NCBI RefSeq assembly: GCF_003945595.2
Contig: NW_024104291.1
Span: 1,116,001 to 1,180,000, forward strand
Origin: Pipra filicauda
Taxonomy: Eukaryota > Chordata > Aves > Passeriformes > Pipridae
DNA: 64,000 bases
Direction: 5' to 3'
Shown here piece after piece: positions 13,101 to 23,098 of this stretch. The notes under the pieces are model-generated. The model worked only from the letters and a program-made list of their open reading frames with translations. It had not been told where the DNA came from and ran no database searches. A program made the translations under genes and the position numbers. Each line of letters starts with the position of its first letter. Within the stretch, counting starts at the first letter, position 1.

Positions 13101-16100
13101 TAGTGCCCACACTGACAGATTTATTTAGAAGTGGAAGGGCTGAGTTACACTTACTAGCCTGTGAGGTTCCCAGTGTTTTGCTGGGTGGTCCATCAAAGCC
13201 TTCAGTGAAGGGAAAGCTCTGCAAACAGTGGTGGAGGGGTGGATTCCTGGTAGAGTCCTTCTCTGAAAGAGCCCTGCTGCAACGAGCATTGTCCAGCCAC
13301 AGCTGCTACAATACCCTTCATGCTTTGAGATAGTGGGAGCATAAATTATGGCAGCGATAACTTTCCTCGCTTCCCTTTCCTTCAAGACCTAATCCTATTC
13401 AAGGAACAGCCTCATGCCTCCCAATACCACCACTCGACATAGATGTATGCAGCAGTCTTGCCACATAAGACACGGTGGCACGGTGATGCAATCGATCAGG
13501 GCAAGTGCCCTTAGAAACACCAAACAGCTTTGGCTGGGTCACTTAACAGCTTCGCGAAATCAAGGAGAAAATGGAACTTCACTGCAGAGGCTGTCCTCAG
13601 AGCAGAGGAACATCTTCAAGTGTTTCTCCTGTTGTCTGATACCATCTAGACTATTTATCCATGCTCACCCTTCTGAGGAAGGCAAATGTTGTTAGCCTCA
13701 TTAGACAGAACTGAGAGGCTTGAGGAGAGGAGGATGTATCAACAAAATAAAGAGTGAGACCAGGACTGACACTAGTTTCACTTCATAACTTCCATCTTCC
13801 TTTCTGACTTTACTTTGCCAATCACCTGCCCTGACAGTTTGCGGTCATCACATTGACCCTGACAAAGACATGAAACTCCTCTAAGAAAGTCCACTGCTCA
13901 GACATTGGCCACTGTTTGGATCCAGACAGAACATGACCAGGCTGACACACCAGCCCCAGGGGTCTTCAGGCTACTCAAGCCCAGGAAATCATGTGAAGCC
14001 AGTTTCTAGTATGTGCTATGGGGGGTTGGTATGATCCAGAGGTTGACTCCAGATCCACAACCTGCTGAGGCACAATCTCAGATGCATCTCTGTGACATGA
14101 TCATCTCTGGCAAAGCTCTGAGTTGCCCTAAGTAGCATTGTAACCATCAAACCACCCACACTATTCCATGGCCACTGGAAAAGCAGGTACGCTTTCCTAA
14201 ATAATAATCCCTGAGCCCTAGAGCCACCAGAGTGTTACAAAATCCTTGTAAGGAATTGTTCTTGTTTATCCTACTCAGAGCTCAGTTAGTCCACATCTTT
14301 TGTGATGTTATTGATTGCTGTGGGCATGGCCAAGCAGCTGTCCTATTTATCACTTTGGGGGGGTTATTGCTAGCACTAGAATAAAACCACTATTTACTTG
14401 TACATCAGTAGGGACAAAGAACACCAGAAACCATTTGTGTTAGGCACTGCATGGACAAAGCCAAAAGACATTCCCTGTCATGAGCAATTTACAGACTGAC
14501 TATATGATGACACATCAGGGAATGGGTAAGAACAGCAGGAATGGATGATAAAAGGTGGTTGTCTTGGTCACAGAGGTGAGACAAAGCCATAACCTCACTC
14601 TCAGCACCTGGCATTTCAAAATGAAAGTTGGAGCAGACATGAGACTGAATGTGGACTCCAGTGTCTGGAGTTAAGGTGATTTCTTACCCTATAGCTCTGG
14701 ATGCAGAAGGTAGAAACACAGGTGCAGATCTGTCTTTATTTGGGAGATTCCTTATGAGGGAAAGGACAAAGGAAAGGGATGAGTAGGTAGAAATTTTAGG
14801 GAAAGTTTGGGTTTGATATGTTTTCAGTAAACAAAGCAGACAGCAGATTAGAACTGAAGAGAAAATTTAATAGGATTTGGAAAAGTGAAGATTTCAGGAA
14901 CCTCTTTCAGCATAAACTTCAGCAGCATTTTTGTGACCATGTCTGTAGTCTCTGGAGAAAACCCTCCAGCAAAGTAGAGTGAGTCAAGGTAGGTTCAGTG
15001 ATAACATTCTTTTTCCTCTAAAGAACCCTTTTTCCCAGGATTAGAAGAATAACTCAGCTGTGATGACGTTATCACCACCGCTACATGACTCAGAGCCCCA
15101 TACTTCCCTGCTGCCAAAGCAACAATTTTTAGCTTCCCCTAAATCTAAATCCAGCCGCTGCTGGCTCAGCTTTCCTTGTGTTCAAGGAGAGATTGGACAC
15201 ATTTATCAAAGGCAAATCATCAAAAGAAGTCTCAGAAACTATATCTGGCTCAGAGACCCCTGAGCTAAAACTGGTCATCTGCACATGGATATGGGGAGAA
15301 AGTACCATAAACAATCATTGTGTACCAAATCTTCCCCAGGCATCCACTGTCTCAGGATCATATGGTGGGCTAGACTGCGCTTTGGTCTGTTTACTTTTTA
15401 GGACTACAAGTCAAGGTCATCTTACAACAAGCACTACTTACCAGTAACAGTGAGATGTACGTGAACAAGATTGAAGCCACTATAAGGATAACAAGAGACC
15501 AGAGAAACCAGAAGCCCAGATTCCCATAGTTATACCTAGAAAGGAAAAAAATATTGTAATAATGTTTGTGGTTAGCATATGGACTGGAGGAGACTGACAG
15601 CCCTGTTCCTTGAAATTCTGAAATTTTCAAAGCAATGAAACAAAGAAAGAGGGAGGGATAACCTACCACATAACATGCAAAAGTGATTCAGAGCCTCCTT
15701 CCCAAAATCCCTGATTGCATTAACCACCAGACTAGTACACCTTATTACACCTTTCCTTCCCATAATATTTGAGCAGCTTTAATTTCGTTTTAGAGGCCAG
15801 ATTTGCATAACTGTTGCCTACGTAATACAGAAGGAAAGGACATGCATAAATCTCTGATGATTATTTCTTAATTTTGAGTCTGGGAACATGGAATTCTCTT
15901 CCAGCAAGCTAGCTGGTGCAATGCCTCAAATTCCAGCCATTACATTTCTTCAGGTGGAATGAGGGGGCGGGGGAGAAAGGGACTCAGAGAAGGAAAGGAA
16001 AGAGTCATTTAGTCTCTTTCACTCACAATTTTTGGGATGATGATTCTCCCCTTTCTTCCAAATTCACACTTACACCTAAAAATTGTAGCCAAGCAAAAGG

Positions 16101-17198
16101 CAGAGCCTCAGCACCTCTGAAGTCTCTGGACATTCAATTTGGATGCTGTAACCAAGAGTTTAAAATGCCAGATCTTTGCTTCATGGCTAAAGTGCCCTGT
16201 TGCAGCACAGATGCTGGGGAGGGTGCTCATCCCTTCTCAGCCATCCTGGTGACCTGCCCAAGGGGTGGGAGAGGAGGAAAAGAGGTACTTACCAGTCAAA
16301 GTTGTTGTAGTCATTTTTCCCTTCACCCCATGTGTACAGAAAGATCAGAGATAAGCAGAAAGCTCCAATGAGCAATGGGAAAAACAGGCATTCCCGCTGG
16401 AGAGGGAGAGGAAGGACAAGTGGTCAGAGCCTTGGCTACCCCAAAGCAATCAGAGCAAATGGCAGGTACTTTTAGGCTGTCCCTGAAATATGTGGCTTGG
16501 TGTTAGAATTCTAACTGAAGTAAATATAGAGAGGAATTCCCTCCCTGTCCCTTGTGACCAGGGGAATGTCCTCAAAAGTGTACTCAGAGGCACTTGTTTT
16601 CAGGGAAAACTCATAAATTCCCAAATGAACAGGATTTTAATTGTACTGTGCAGCAGTTGTCTTTGCAATTCTTACTGCACACTCACCCCTAATATTACTT
16701 CTTTAAATTGATTCCATGGCTCTGAGATGTTTCACTAGACAGGAGGGTTTGGTGCAAAGTCCTTCCCTACCACCACACCTTTGGTAGCTGCATGGTGGCA
16801 CATATAAAACAAGCTTGCCACGGAAACACAGAAATTCATGAAGCACTTAGTACAAAATCTAACAGCCTGACAGATCTCAGTGGGCTCCAAATGATGTTGG
16901 GCTGGGATTGCATGACATCAACCCTTGTCTGCTTGGGCTGCCTTAGCCCTTTACAGAAATCCATGTCTGTACTGGTTATGAGCTAATTTACCATCTTGCA
17001 GCAACACTTCCCGGGCTCGGTCCTTTGGCGCTGGTACCGCTTCCACCGGCAGCTGTAGAACCCAGCCAGGCAGGAGATGAAGGGCTGGTGCTCATACCTC
17101 TGCAGCAAGCGCCGACGTACCACCTTCAGCTTCCCAAACTTAAGCTTTTTGAAGCTGGTGGAACTGGCCTCCATCTGAGGTGCTATCTCATCTTCCTC
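969..17198 (-). CDS. GDPD4: GDPD4 gene, partial: six-TM glycerophosphodiester phosphodiesterase (11 coding exons)
   Basis: Exons from 5' to 3' on the minus strand: 17198-16992, 16396-16293, 15535-15442, 10397-10338, 8582-8484, 6229-6136, 4573-4428, 3939-3857, 2991-2841, 2163-1939 and 1126-969. All junctions are GT..AG and in phase. The product is a six-pass membrane protein with an extracellular catalytic GDPD domain placed between TM5 (here counted as the sixth hydrophobic segment) and the C-terminal TM. The family hydrolyses glycerophosphodiesters, and GDE2 cleaves GPI anchors. Catalytic signatures are visible: HRGAP, APENT, ETDVTI and DGVPFLMHD. Exon lengths match GDPD5/GDE2 exon by exon in the N-terminal half. 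I chose GDPD4 over GDPD5 because PAK1 is next door; protein similarity alone would allow either. The 3' end is beyond the left edge. The first intron and promoter were not identified with certainty. Long introns contain CR1 fragments and otherwise unremarkable sequence. Confidence 0.82.
1939..2163 (-). CDS. GDPD4: GDPD4 exon: middle of the GDPD domain
   Basis: Acceptor TTTCTAG, donor CATCTG|GTAGGG; 225 nt, 75 codons, phase 0. It encodes [20 protein letters not shown], then [10 protein letters not shown] and [16 protein letters not shown]. Relatives are GDE2 SLSxSDxxEAxNQS and PPxxHPY. Confidence 0.9.
2708..2823 (-). mobile_element. CR1 LINE 3' fragment
   Basis: Antisense CR1 tail beginning TAGAATCATAGAATCGTTTG and running to the TGACCTTGAA stretch. 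It ends 17 bp from the donor of the GDPD4 exon at 2841-2991. Confidence 0.85.
2841..2991 (-). CDS. GDPD4: GDPD4 exon: catalytic DGVPFLMHD
   Basis: Acceptor CTCTTCAACAG, donor CTTAAG|GTAAGT; 151 nt. It begins by completing a split Ser codon, then [19 protein letters not shown], and ends [10 protein letters not shown]. The second catalytic histidine (MHD) is intact. A CR1 fragment lies immediately downstream in the intron (2708-2823). Confidence 0.92.
3857..3939 (-). CDS. GDPD4: GDPD4 exon: catalytic PENT and ETD motifs
   Basis: Acceptor TTTCAG, donor ATTAG|GTGAGG; 83 nt, phase 0 in and phase 2 out. It encodes [18 protein letters not shown] then DGLETDVTI. The PENT and E-x-D motifs complete the metal-binding part of the active site. 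GDE2 proteins have QAD here. Confidence 0.91.
4101..4224 (-). mobile_element. CR1 LINE 3' fragment
   Basis: TAGAATCACAGAATGGTTTG, GGTTGGAAGGGACCTTGAA and CAGGTTGCTCAGGGCCCCAT, the antisense CR1 3' tail. Lies in the GDPD4 intron between the exons at 3857 and 4428. Confidence 0.9.
4428..4573 (-). CDS. GDPD4: GDPD4 exon: fifth membrane segment and start of the catalytic domain
   Basis: Acceptor TTCTTTCAG, donor CCAATG|GTAGGT; 146 nt. It encodes a hydrophobic segment ([19 protein letters not shown]), the extracellular linker [16 protein letters not shown], and [10 protein letters not shown], the first catalytic signature of the GDPD fold. The His-Arg of HRGA takes part in substrate and metal binding in this family. 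The SPCI..LGPKPA(L/I)IGHRGAPM run is almost identical to GDE2. Confidence 0.92.
6136..6229 (-). CDS. GDPD4: GDPD4 exon: fourth transmembrane segment
   Basis: Acceptor CCTTGCCAG, donor AAGAAAG|GTAGAG; 94 nt, phase 0 in and phase 1 out. It encodes [19 protein letters not shown] then [15 protein letters not shown]2 has TAPFLHVGA..LSW at this place. Confidence 0.88.
7591..7622 (-). mobile_element. Short CR1 tail remnant
   Basis: About 30 bp resembling the antisense CR1 tail (GAATCGTAGAATTGTAGAGT then GGTTTGGATT). Too short for subfamily assignment. Confidence 0.5.
8018..8243. repeat. A/C-only low-complexity tract, (CAAA)n / (AAAAC)n
   Basis: About 220 bp made almost only of A and C on the plus strand, with units CAAAA, CAAACAAAC and AACCAAAACC. 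On the minus strand it is G/T-only and yields long artefactual Phe/Leu/Val/Cys/Trp reading frames. It lies in a GDPD4 intron, so on the transcribed strand the RNA would carry a GU-rich tract. Confidence 0.9.
8484..8582 (-). CDS. GDPD4: GDPD4 exon: third transmembrane segment
   Basis: Acceptor GTGTCCCCAG, donor TTCCAG|GTAAGA; 99 nt, phase 0. It encodes [20 protein letters not shown] followed by [13 protein letters not shown]. The 33-residue length and the W-x-D-x-W after the helix match the GDE2 segment (IGLVV..LWEDEW..SLQ). Confidence 0.87.
9652..9810 (-). mobile_element. CR1 LINE 3' fragment
   Basis: Antisense CR1: GTTTGGGTTGGAAGGGACC, TTAAAGATCATCTAGCTCC and CCATCCAGCCTGGCCTTGAA. Its tail carries tandem duplications of AATTAGAG not found in the other copies here. 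Confidence 0.9.
10338..10397 (-). CDS. GDPD4: GDPD4 exon: cytoplasmic loop between TM2 and TM3
   Basis: Acceptor TTGATTTCCCAG with a good pyrimidine tract; donor CACAAG|GTGGGG. The 60 nt, phase 0 on both sides, encode 20 residues including [13 protein letters not shown]. This matches the GDE2 segment VGQQMNLHWLHK in sequence and exact length, and fits the following exon that begins IG. It is too short to appear as an obvious ORF. It replaces a longer exon-like decoy at 11080-11154. Confidence 0.88.
11542..11669 (+). mobile_element. CR1 LINE 3' fragment
   Basis: Sense CR1 3' end: CAGGCTGGATGGGGCTTTGA, GGTCTAATGGAAGGTGTTCC, tail CCATTTTATGATTCTATGA. Confidence 0.9.
11931..12146 (-). mobile_element. 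CR1 LINE fragment of a second subfamily
   Basis: Antisense CR1 with the GAGTTGGAAGGGACCACAAG / AGGATCACACCAAGAATCAC variant, then CTGGGGAGCCTGTTCCAGTG and GGTGAAGAACCTT. The internal sequence differs from the ATTCTATG-type copies, implying an older or different CR1 subfamily. Confidence 0.88.
15442..15535 (-). CDS. GDPD4: GDPD4 exon: second transmembrane segment
   Basis: Acceptor CTAG|G completes the split Trp codon; donor is CTG|GTAAGT. The 94 nt give 31 residues ([14 protein letters not shown] then [12 protein letters not shown]), the same length as the GDE2 exon that starts YLYNRMGYW. One strongly hydrophobic helix. Confidence 0.87.
16293..16396 (-). CDS. GDPD4: GDPD4 exon: first transmembrane segment
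   Basis: Acceptor CTCTCCAG, donor GACTG|GTAAGT; 104 nt, phase 0 in and phase 2 out. It encodes [15 protein letters not shown] followed by more hydrophobic residues, ending in [11 protein letters not shown] plus the first two bases of Trp. The NDYNNFDW end matches the NDYxEFNW loop of GDE2 after TM1. Confidence 0.87.
16992..17198 (-). CDS. GDPD4: GDPD4 exon: cytoplasmic N-terminus
   Basis: Acceptor TTTCAG precedes base 17198 and donor ATG|GTAAAT follows 16992. The 207-nt exon is open throughout (69 codons). The first Met is at 17174-17172; GDE2's own start would align about 17 residues further in. The segment [17 protein letters not shown] is the strongest family signature (GDE2 has [17 protein letters not shown]). 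It includes the cysteine equivalent to GDE2 Cys25, which forms a regulatory disulfide controlled by peroxiredoxin 1. The frame stays open above the Met (EEDEIAPQ), so translation may start in an upstream exon. The tail is Cys-rich (KCCCKM). Confidence 0.85.
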
Positions 17199-19730
17199 CT
17201 GAAACAAGACCACAAGTTTTACAGGGAGACTGTAGCCCCCCTTTCCTGTTGGGTAACCTTTCCGTATCAGAAAACAGGGAGGAAGTTTTCCCAAGAGGAT
17301 GCTGAGACCAGCAGGAAACAAGGCTGAGGACACCCCACCTAATTTTATATACCAAACTGAGATGCCTAACAGAGAAGGACAGACATTGCAAATCCCCTCA
17401 GTAGTCAGTGGTGCTCCTGGTTATAACCTACATGCTCTGAATCACCCCTGAGGAAACCTCTGCCTCCTTTTGGCTATACAGGGGGCTCTGGGAAATGAAT
17501 TCATTAACTTAAGCACTCCATGCAGACTTTAAAATTATGTCAGATGAACCTGAGCCTAGGCTTAGCCATGGGAATTATTCAACATCACTGTGACCTGTTT
17601 GAAACATGCCATCAATTTAACTACCTCATATAGAAAAGGCACTAAAATCCCCTCGGGTACACAGCTCTCTTATCCTGGCAAAACTGCAACACTGCAGAGA
17701 CTGATCCCTTAAGAAAAAATTATTTCCTAGTTGAAATAACTTTACCTGGCACAAGTATTTAAGGATAGAAAGACTAGCTGTAAAGACATACATGTGGGAG
17801 ATCTACTCGTAATCATAATTTTAAACAAAGAACTTGGTGGAAAATAGCAACCAATGCAGTTACAGTGAAGCAAATAGCACATAGTGCCAGGGAAGAGTGT
17901 TTCACCCAGCAGGGCACTATCAAAACTACAGGGAAAGATTTAGAAAAAAAGTCTTGCGTGGACACGCAAAAAGCTCCATTATACAGTTCTTCAGAGTACA
18001 AAGTCAGTCAGAGATGTTTTTCTGTGGCATTAATAAGTGCCATCACATCCTTCAGTCCATACCAACCATGTTCAAATCCAGGCACATCTGCTGCAAAGTC
18101 ACAGCTTACGACTCCAAATTTCTGTGATTTTTCTGATGTAATAATAATACTAAGAAGAATGAACAGTATGCTGCACTATACACATGGATGAAATGCACAC
18201 ATAAAGTGTTTGCAAATAACTCAGATCCCAGTGTATCTCTGCAGAAATCAGTGGACAAATCCTTGCAGAACGACATATCTAAAAAACTGACCCATTTGCA
18301 GAAGGCACGAATAAATCAGAGACACGGAACACAAGTTAAAACAGAAACAATGCACCCCTGGTACTCCTTCCAAATGCTCTAGCCTATTGGTAGCTGGAGT
18401 GCAAGGAGAGAGGATAAAAATGAAACAAAAAGGTGTTTCAGTTCGGACCACTACTAATTAAGCAGTGTTAAGTGTGCCATGTCCTGAATGCCTTCCTCAG
18501 ACAGATGTGTCTGCCCATCCAGGACAGTCAGGGGGAATCACACACTCTTGGATATGATGGGGTCAATCCATCCCTAGAAACTCAGCAGTACCAGATCCTG
18601 GCACCAGTAGGTCACCACTTCGTAAAAAATCGATCTCGTGGCAAGATGGTGATCCTACTCTTGAATTCCCAGAGCACAGCTGGGGGGGTATGAGCATTAT
18701 GCCACCTGTGAGTGATGCAGGTGACAGCTGATCCAGCTGGTTTCATCAGCTGGCCTAAAGTGCACCTGGCATAAACCCAGCAATTACCAAGTTACAACAG
18801 CCACATCTTCTGAATATATTTGAACCTTCAGAGCTCTTACCAGAAGGCAGTCACATGCCATGAGGTTGCAGTATTTGTAACCTCCTATAAGGATCCCTAA
18901 AAACATGAGTTCCCCTATCATCGAAACACAGCATCCACTCTCACTCAGCTCTTTTTCTTCAGCAATAGGAACTCAGAACACTGGACCAAACCATTAGTTT
19001 TGCTGTCAGAGGGCCATGAGGTTTGTTACTCACATTCCTGTGTGTGGGTACAAGGCTCACGCATCAACATTTATCTATGAGCACACAGGGTTTGACAGGA
19101 AAAGAGATTATGGAGATCCTTGCCCATATCATCTGTCTGGCTGCAGCAGCATGTCAGGTATTAAATCTAGGTATTAGTATATCCCTTATAAAATTGCCAG
19201 TGATGGAGATCCCACCATCCCTCAAGACAGGCTAAACTAGTCCTAACTAGCTTCTCTATTAAAAGCTGAGGGTTTTTTTCCCAATATCTGGTCTCTTGTA
19301 GTACAATCTAAGGATGTTATTTCATGTCCTGTTTATGTTGGATATAGCAAACGGCTTAAACTTTTGCTCTGTTACATATTTCATGTATTCGCATGTCGAT
19401 GCCTCTCCTTAAACCTTCTCTAGCCTGAACAATCCCAGCTTTTCTAGTGTTTCCTTGTAGTTCATGTTTCTTCCTCCCCAGACAGTCACCTGCTATTTGG
19501 GATCTCCCTTGCACTTCCCATGGGTTTTGGTACATGGTAGCCATAACAGGATGTGGTGAACCCACAGTCTCTCCTGGACAGACCTGTTTACCCATAGCAC
19601 AGGCTACTCAATACGTGCAGCATCCAGTTTCTCTCATGTATCAAACATCATCTGGCCTTGATCTTCTGAATGCTTAAATAATTCACCCTGGATTCTATCC
19701 CAGAAGCACAGAAAAGGTGTTTTCAGTTTC
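17199..19730. other. Intergenic or GDPD4 upstream sequence without a recognised gene
   Basis: About 2.5 kb directly upstream of the first visible GDPD4 exon. I see no conserved exon, RNA gene or mobile element. It is either the first intron or 5' flank of GDPD4, depending on where transcription starts. Confidence 0.5.
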
Positions 19731-19880
19731 ATCATAGAATCACAAAATGGTTTGGATTGGAAAGGACCTTAACGATCGTCTAGTTCCAACCTTCCTGCCA
19801 TGGACAGGGACACCTTCGCTCAAAGCTCCATCCAACCTGGTCTCAAACCCTTCCAGGGACGAGGCAGCCACAGCTTCACA
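19731..19880 (-). mobile_element. CR1 LINE 3' fragment
   Basis: TCATAGAATCACAAAATGGT, GGATTGGAAAGGACCTTAAC and CCTGCCATGGACAGGGACAC; antisense CR1 tail. Confidence 0.9.
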
Positions 19881-20444
19881 TCATTTACGCATCAAAGTAC
19901 TTATAACATCATGATAATTAGAATTTAATGAACTCCTGCCTTAGTCTTTCCAAACAAGTCCCCTTTCCAACTCCAGGGGTTGTTGGGGAAGGGACCCTTC
20001 ATTGCAGAGGAGGCTGGGGAAAGAGGGAGAGACGAACACAACCTCCTGTCCACAACCCCCTCCACCAACCCCTGGCTCTCCCAAAAAGCTCTCCCTGGCT
20101 CTGGCCAAAGAAGAGCAAAACACCTTTCTGTCTGGCATCCCCTGAACCCCCATTGGCTCTGTTGTTCAAGCAGTATCACTATGGCAGTAAGACTTTTCAG
20201 TATCAAGAGACTGAAAGGTTGTAACTTGCCCTCTGCTTTGGGCTCTCCCTTCTGCTGGCACAGCATCCCTCTGTCCCTCTTCTCCTGCCCTGTCCTTTCT
20301 TCTCTGCCGGAGACCTTTTCCCTGCTCTCCCAGTCCCCAACAGACAGAGCTACTTCACCCAGCTGCTCCTCTGAAGCCTGCAAAGGGCCAAAGCACCCCA
20401 CAAAGGCAATAAACCTGTGCAGGCCGGATAAATGTGCTGAAGCA
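19881..20444. other. Non-coding stretch between two oppositely oriented CR1 copies
   Basis: About 560 bp with no recognised element. A 262-codon open frame on the minus strand (20713-19925) runs through it, but its first part is the antisense of the adjoining CR1, so I do not call it a gene. Confidence 0.45.
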
Positions 20445-21224
20445 ATGGTATGATGTTTAACAAGACCAAGTGCCAGGTGCTGCACTTTGGCCACAACAAC
20501 CCCCTGCAGCGCTACAGGCTGGGCACAGAGCGGCTGGAGAGCAGCCAGGCAGAAAGGGACCTGGGAGTTTGGATTGACAGGAAGCTGAACATGAACCAGC
20601 AGTGTGCCCAGGCGGCCAAGAAGGCCAATGGCATCCTGGCCTGGATCAGGAACAGTGTGGCAGCAGGACCAGGGAAGTGATTCTTCCCCTGTACTCAGCT
20701 CTGGTGAGGACACACCTCAAGTACTGTGTCCAGTTCTGGGCCCCTCAGTTCAGGAAGGATATTCAGGTGCTGGAGCAAGTCCAAGGAAGGGCTATGAGGC
20801 TGGTGAAGGAACTGGAGTACAAGACCTATGAGGAGAGGCTGACGGAGCTGAGGCTGTTTAGCCTGGAGAAGAAGAGGCTCAGGGGAGACCTCATCACTCT
20901 CTACTACCTGAAAGGAGAGTGTAGCGAGGTGGGGGTTGGTCTTTTCTCCCAGGTAACCAGCAGTAGGACAGGAGGGCACAGTGTTAAGCTGTGCCAGAGA
21001 AGGTTTAGGTTAGACATTAGGAAGAAATTCTTTACAGAGAGAGTGATCAGACATTGGAATGGGCTGCCTGGAGAGGTGGTGTTCACTGTCCTGGAGGTAT
21101 TTAAGAAGAGACTGCATGTGGCACTTAGTGCCATGGTCTAGTAGACGAGGTGGTGTTAGGTCAAAGGTTGGACTTGATGATCTCAGAGATCTTTTCCAGC
21201 CTAGTTGATTTTGTGATTCTGTGT
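20445..21224 (+). mobile_element. CR1 LINE, 3' end of ORF2 (longest CR1 copy in the window)
   Basis: About 780 bp. It encodes the C-terminal end of the CR1 ORF2 reverse transcriptase protein in two frames. The first includes [33 protein letters not shown] and ILAWIRNS; the second includes [39 protein letters not shown] and [17 protein letters not shown]. The frame changes near 20665-20690 and the first frame meets a stop at 20678-20680, so this copy is 5'-truncated and dead. It ends with a TTTTGTGATTCTGTG tail. Confidence 0.93.
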
Positions 21225-23072
21225 GACTAGGGAATGAGAGCTACTGTGGCTGAAGTTGTCCCCTGTTCAAAAGAGAAATGGCTATGCATAAAAGACCTTG
21301 CAGTCACCTGCAAAGTGCATTCAGAAGTACAACCAGAAACCAGTGAGAGACCACTAAACACATTATACCACATCTACTGGGATCAGTGAGCTCTAATCCA
21401 AAGAAGAAATCACCCTTCCAAGCCCCAGATCATGATTTGATCTGAGGCTTCTCCTGCTCCCTCTGGGCATACAGAGGGCTCATCTAGCAAATGGGAGCCT
21501 TTGAGCCACTCTGCCCCATAGCTTTGGAGACTGCTGGGTCTCTTCTGAGGAACGAAGCACAAGACATGCTCGAGGCACTAGACAAAAGGTGATGCTTGTG
21601 TGGAGATGCAAAGAAAAGAGTTGACAGGGATTGGGAAGACCAGGGACAACTCATAAAATATTTCGGCTGCTTTACTCTGAAGGCAGTGACTCCTAAGAAG
21701 AGCTCATCTTCCTCTGCAGCTCTGCAAGATTCATATGTCTGTGATGCATTTACACTGAGCTGTTGCTGGTATCAGCAAACAGTCCAGTGGCAACTCCAAG
21801 AGAAGTCCAGGAGAAATATGGCAAGTCCCATGCGAGAATGAGGAAGACAAAGACAGACACAAGGACAGTCAGAAAGGTGCTTCTCAGCTCAAAATCTATT
21901 CATATGTCCAGGTACTCTGCTCTTCTCTTTATCTGTGTCTTTCCACACAAACATCACTCCTCCTCTTTTACCGCCACATCTTTTCCCTGGTTCCTGCCCT
22001 TGGGTCCATCTCCATGTTCTCATGTAATTGTGCTTCATTTAACACAACCTCCCCTCAGCCACACTTCAAGTTCTCCATGACCCACAGTTCCAAGTTTGAT
22101 CCTTGGTCACCAGATACCAGTCTGCTGTTACAGCTGGGACAAGGCATTCAGAAGCCATAACAACATCTCTCCCAAGATCTGGCTGATTTTGCAGTGCCTC
22201 AGACCACATCAAATATTGGCACAGTTTGAATTCACAAGTATCTGATCCTAAGAAAGATAAAACCCCAGTAACTGGACCCAACAACCACCTAAGGGTCAAA
22301 CAACACTGAAACAAATGGCAGATGCAGAGGCCAAAAGACAGGAGGTTAGGATTTGAAACAGTTCAGTCCTTGACAGGACTTAGCAAGAGGTTTCACAGTG
22401 CTTGCATCTAGATTTGAAGCACAGTTTTCTTAAAGCTCAGAGATCATCTGCAATTCCTGCCCATCTCTACCAGGAAAAGTTAAATAGCTAGAGAAGGGAA
22501 ACAGCAAATGAATCCATTCACTGGGAAAGCCATGGGAGCAAAGAGTAAGCAGGAAAACATGCATCAGTAGGGCACCGAGGTTTACGACTCTTTCACAAGT
22601 GAGCCATGAAAGCATTAACACATGTTTTTCTGCTCCATAAACCCCAGGAACCTCAGGTTTTTCCCTGGCAAACAGAGACTTTGTTTGCTTGCAGATAAGA
22701 GTTCCCATAATCGCAGGCAGTCAGACAGAGCTGCTCCTTTCCCACTGTTTCACAGAGAGTGATGAAAAACATGGGGAATAGCCGAGGGGGATGACAGAGG
22801 AAGGAGAAGGAGAGAAAAATCAGGAAACATATTCAGCCACACAGCCTGAACGCTGAAAGCACTGCAGAGAGGAGCTTGCTTGAGAGGCCAGTGCATGAGC
22901 AAGGATTAAAATCTCGTGTCTTTTTGGGTGCTCTAGGGCTGGAGCATTCATCTTTCAAGGGATAAACAGCTACAGCAGCCAAATTTGCATTGTCCTATAG
23001 CTTTTTCCCTTGGGTCTTTCAAGTATTTCTTTCCTTTCCCCGGCATCTACCCAGGTTTCTCCCACACAACAT
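21225..23072. other. Unique sequence, nothing recognised
   Basis: About 1.8 kb before the CpG island. I see no exon with family similarity and no repeat. Confidence 0.5.
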
Positions 23073-23098
23073 CTTACAACGCAGGAAGAAGTTGTAAG

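Noticed and set aside
19925..20713. 262-codon minus-strand open frame
   Set aside because: Its N-terminal third is antisense to the CR1 ORF2 copy at 20445-21224 and the rest has no family signature; open frames opposite CR1 coding sequence are common.
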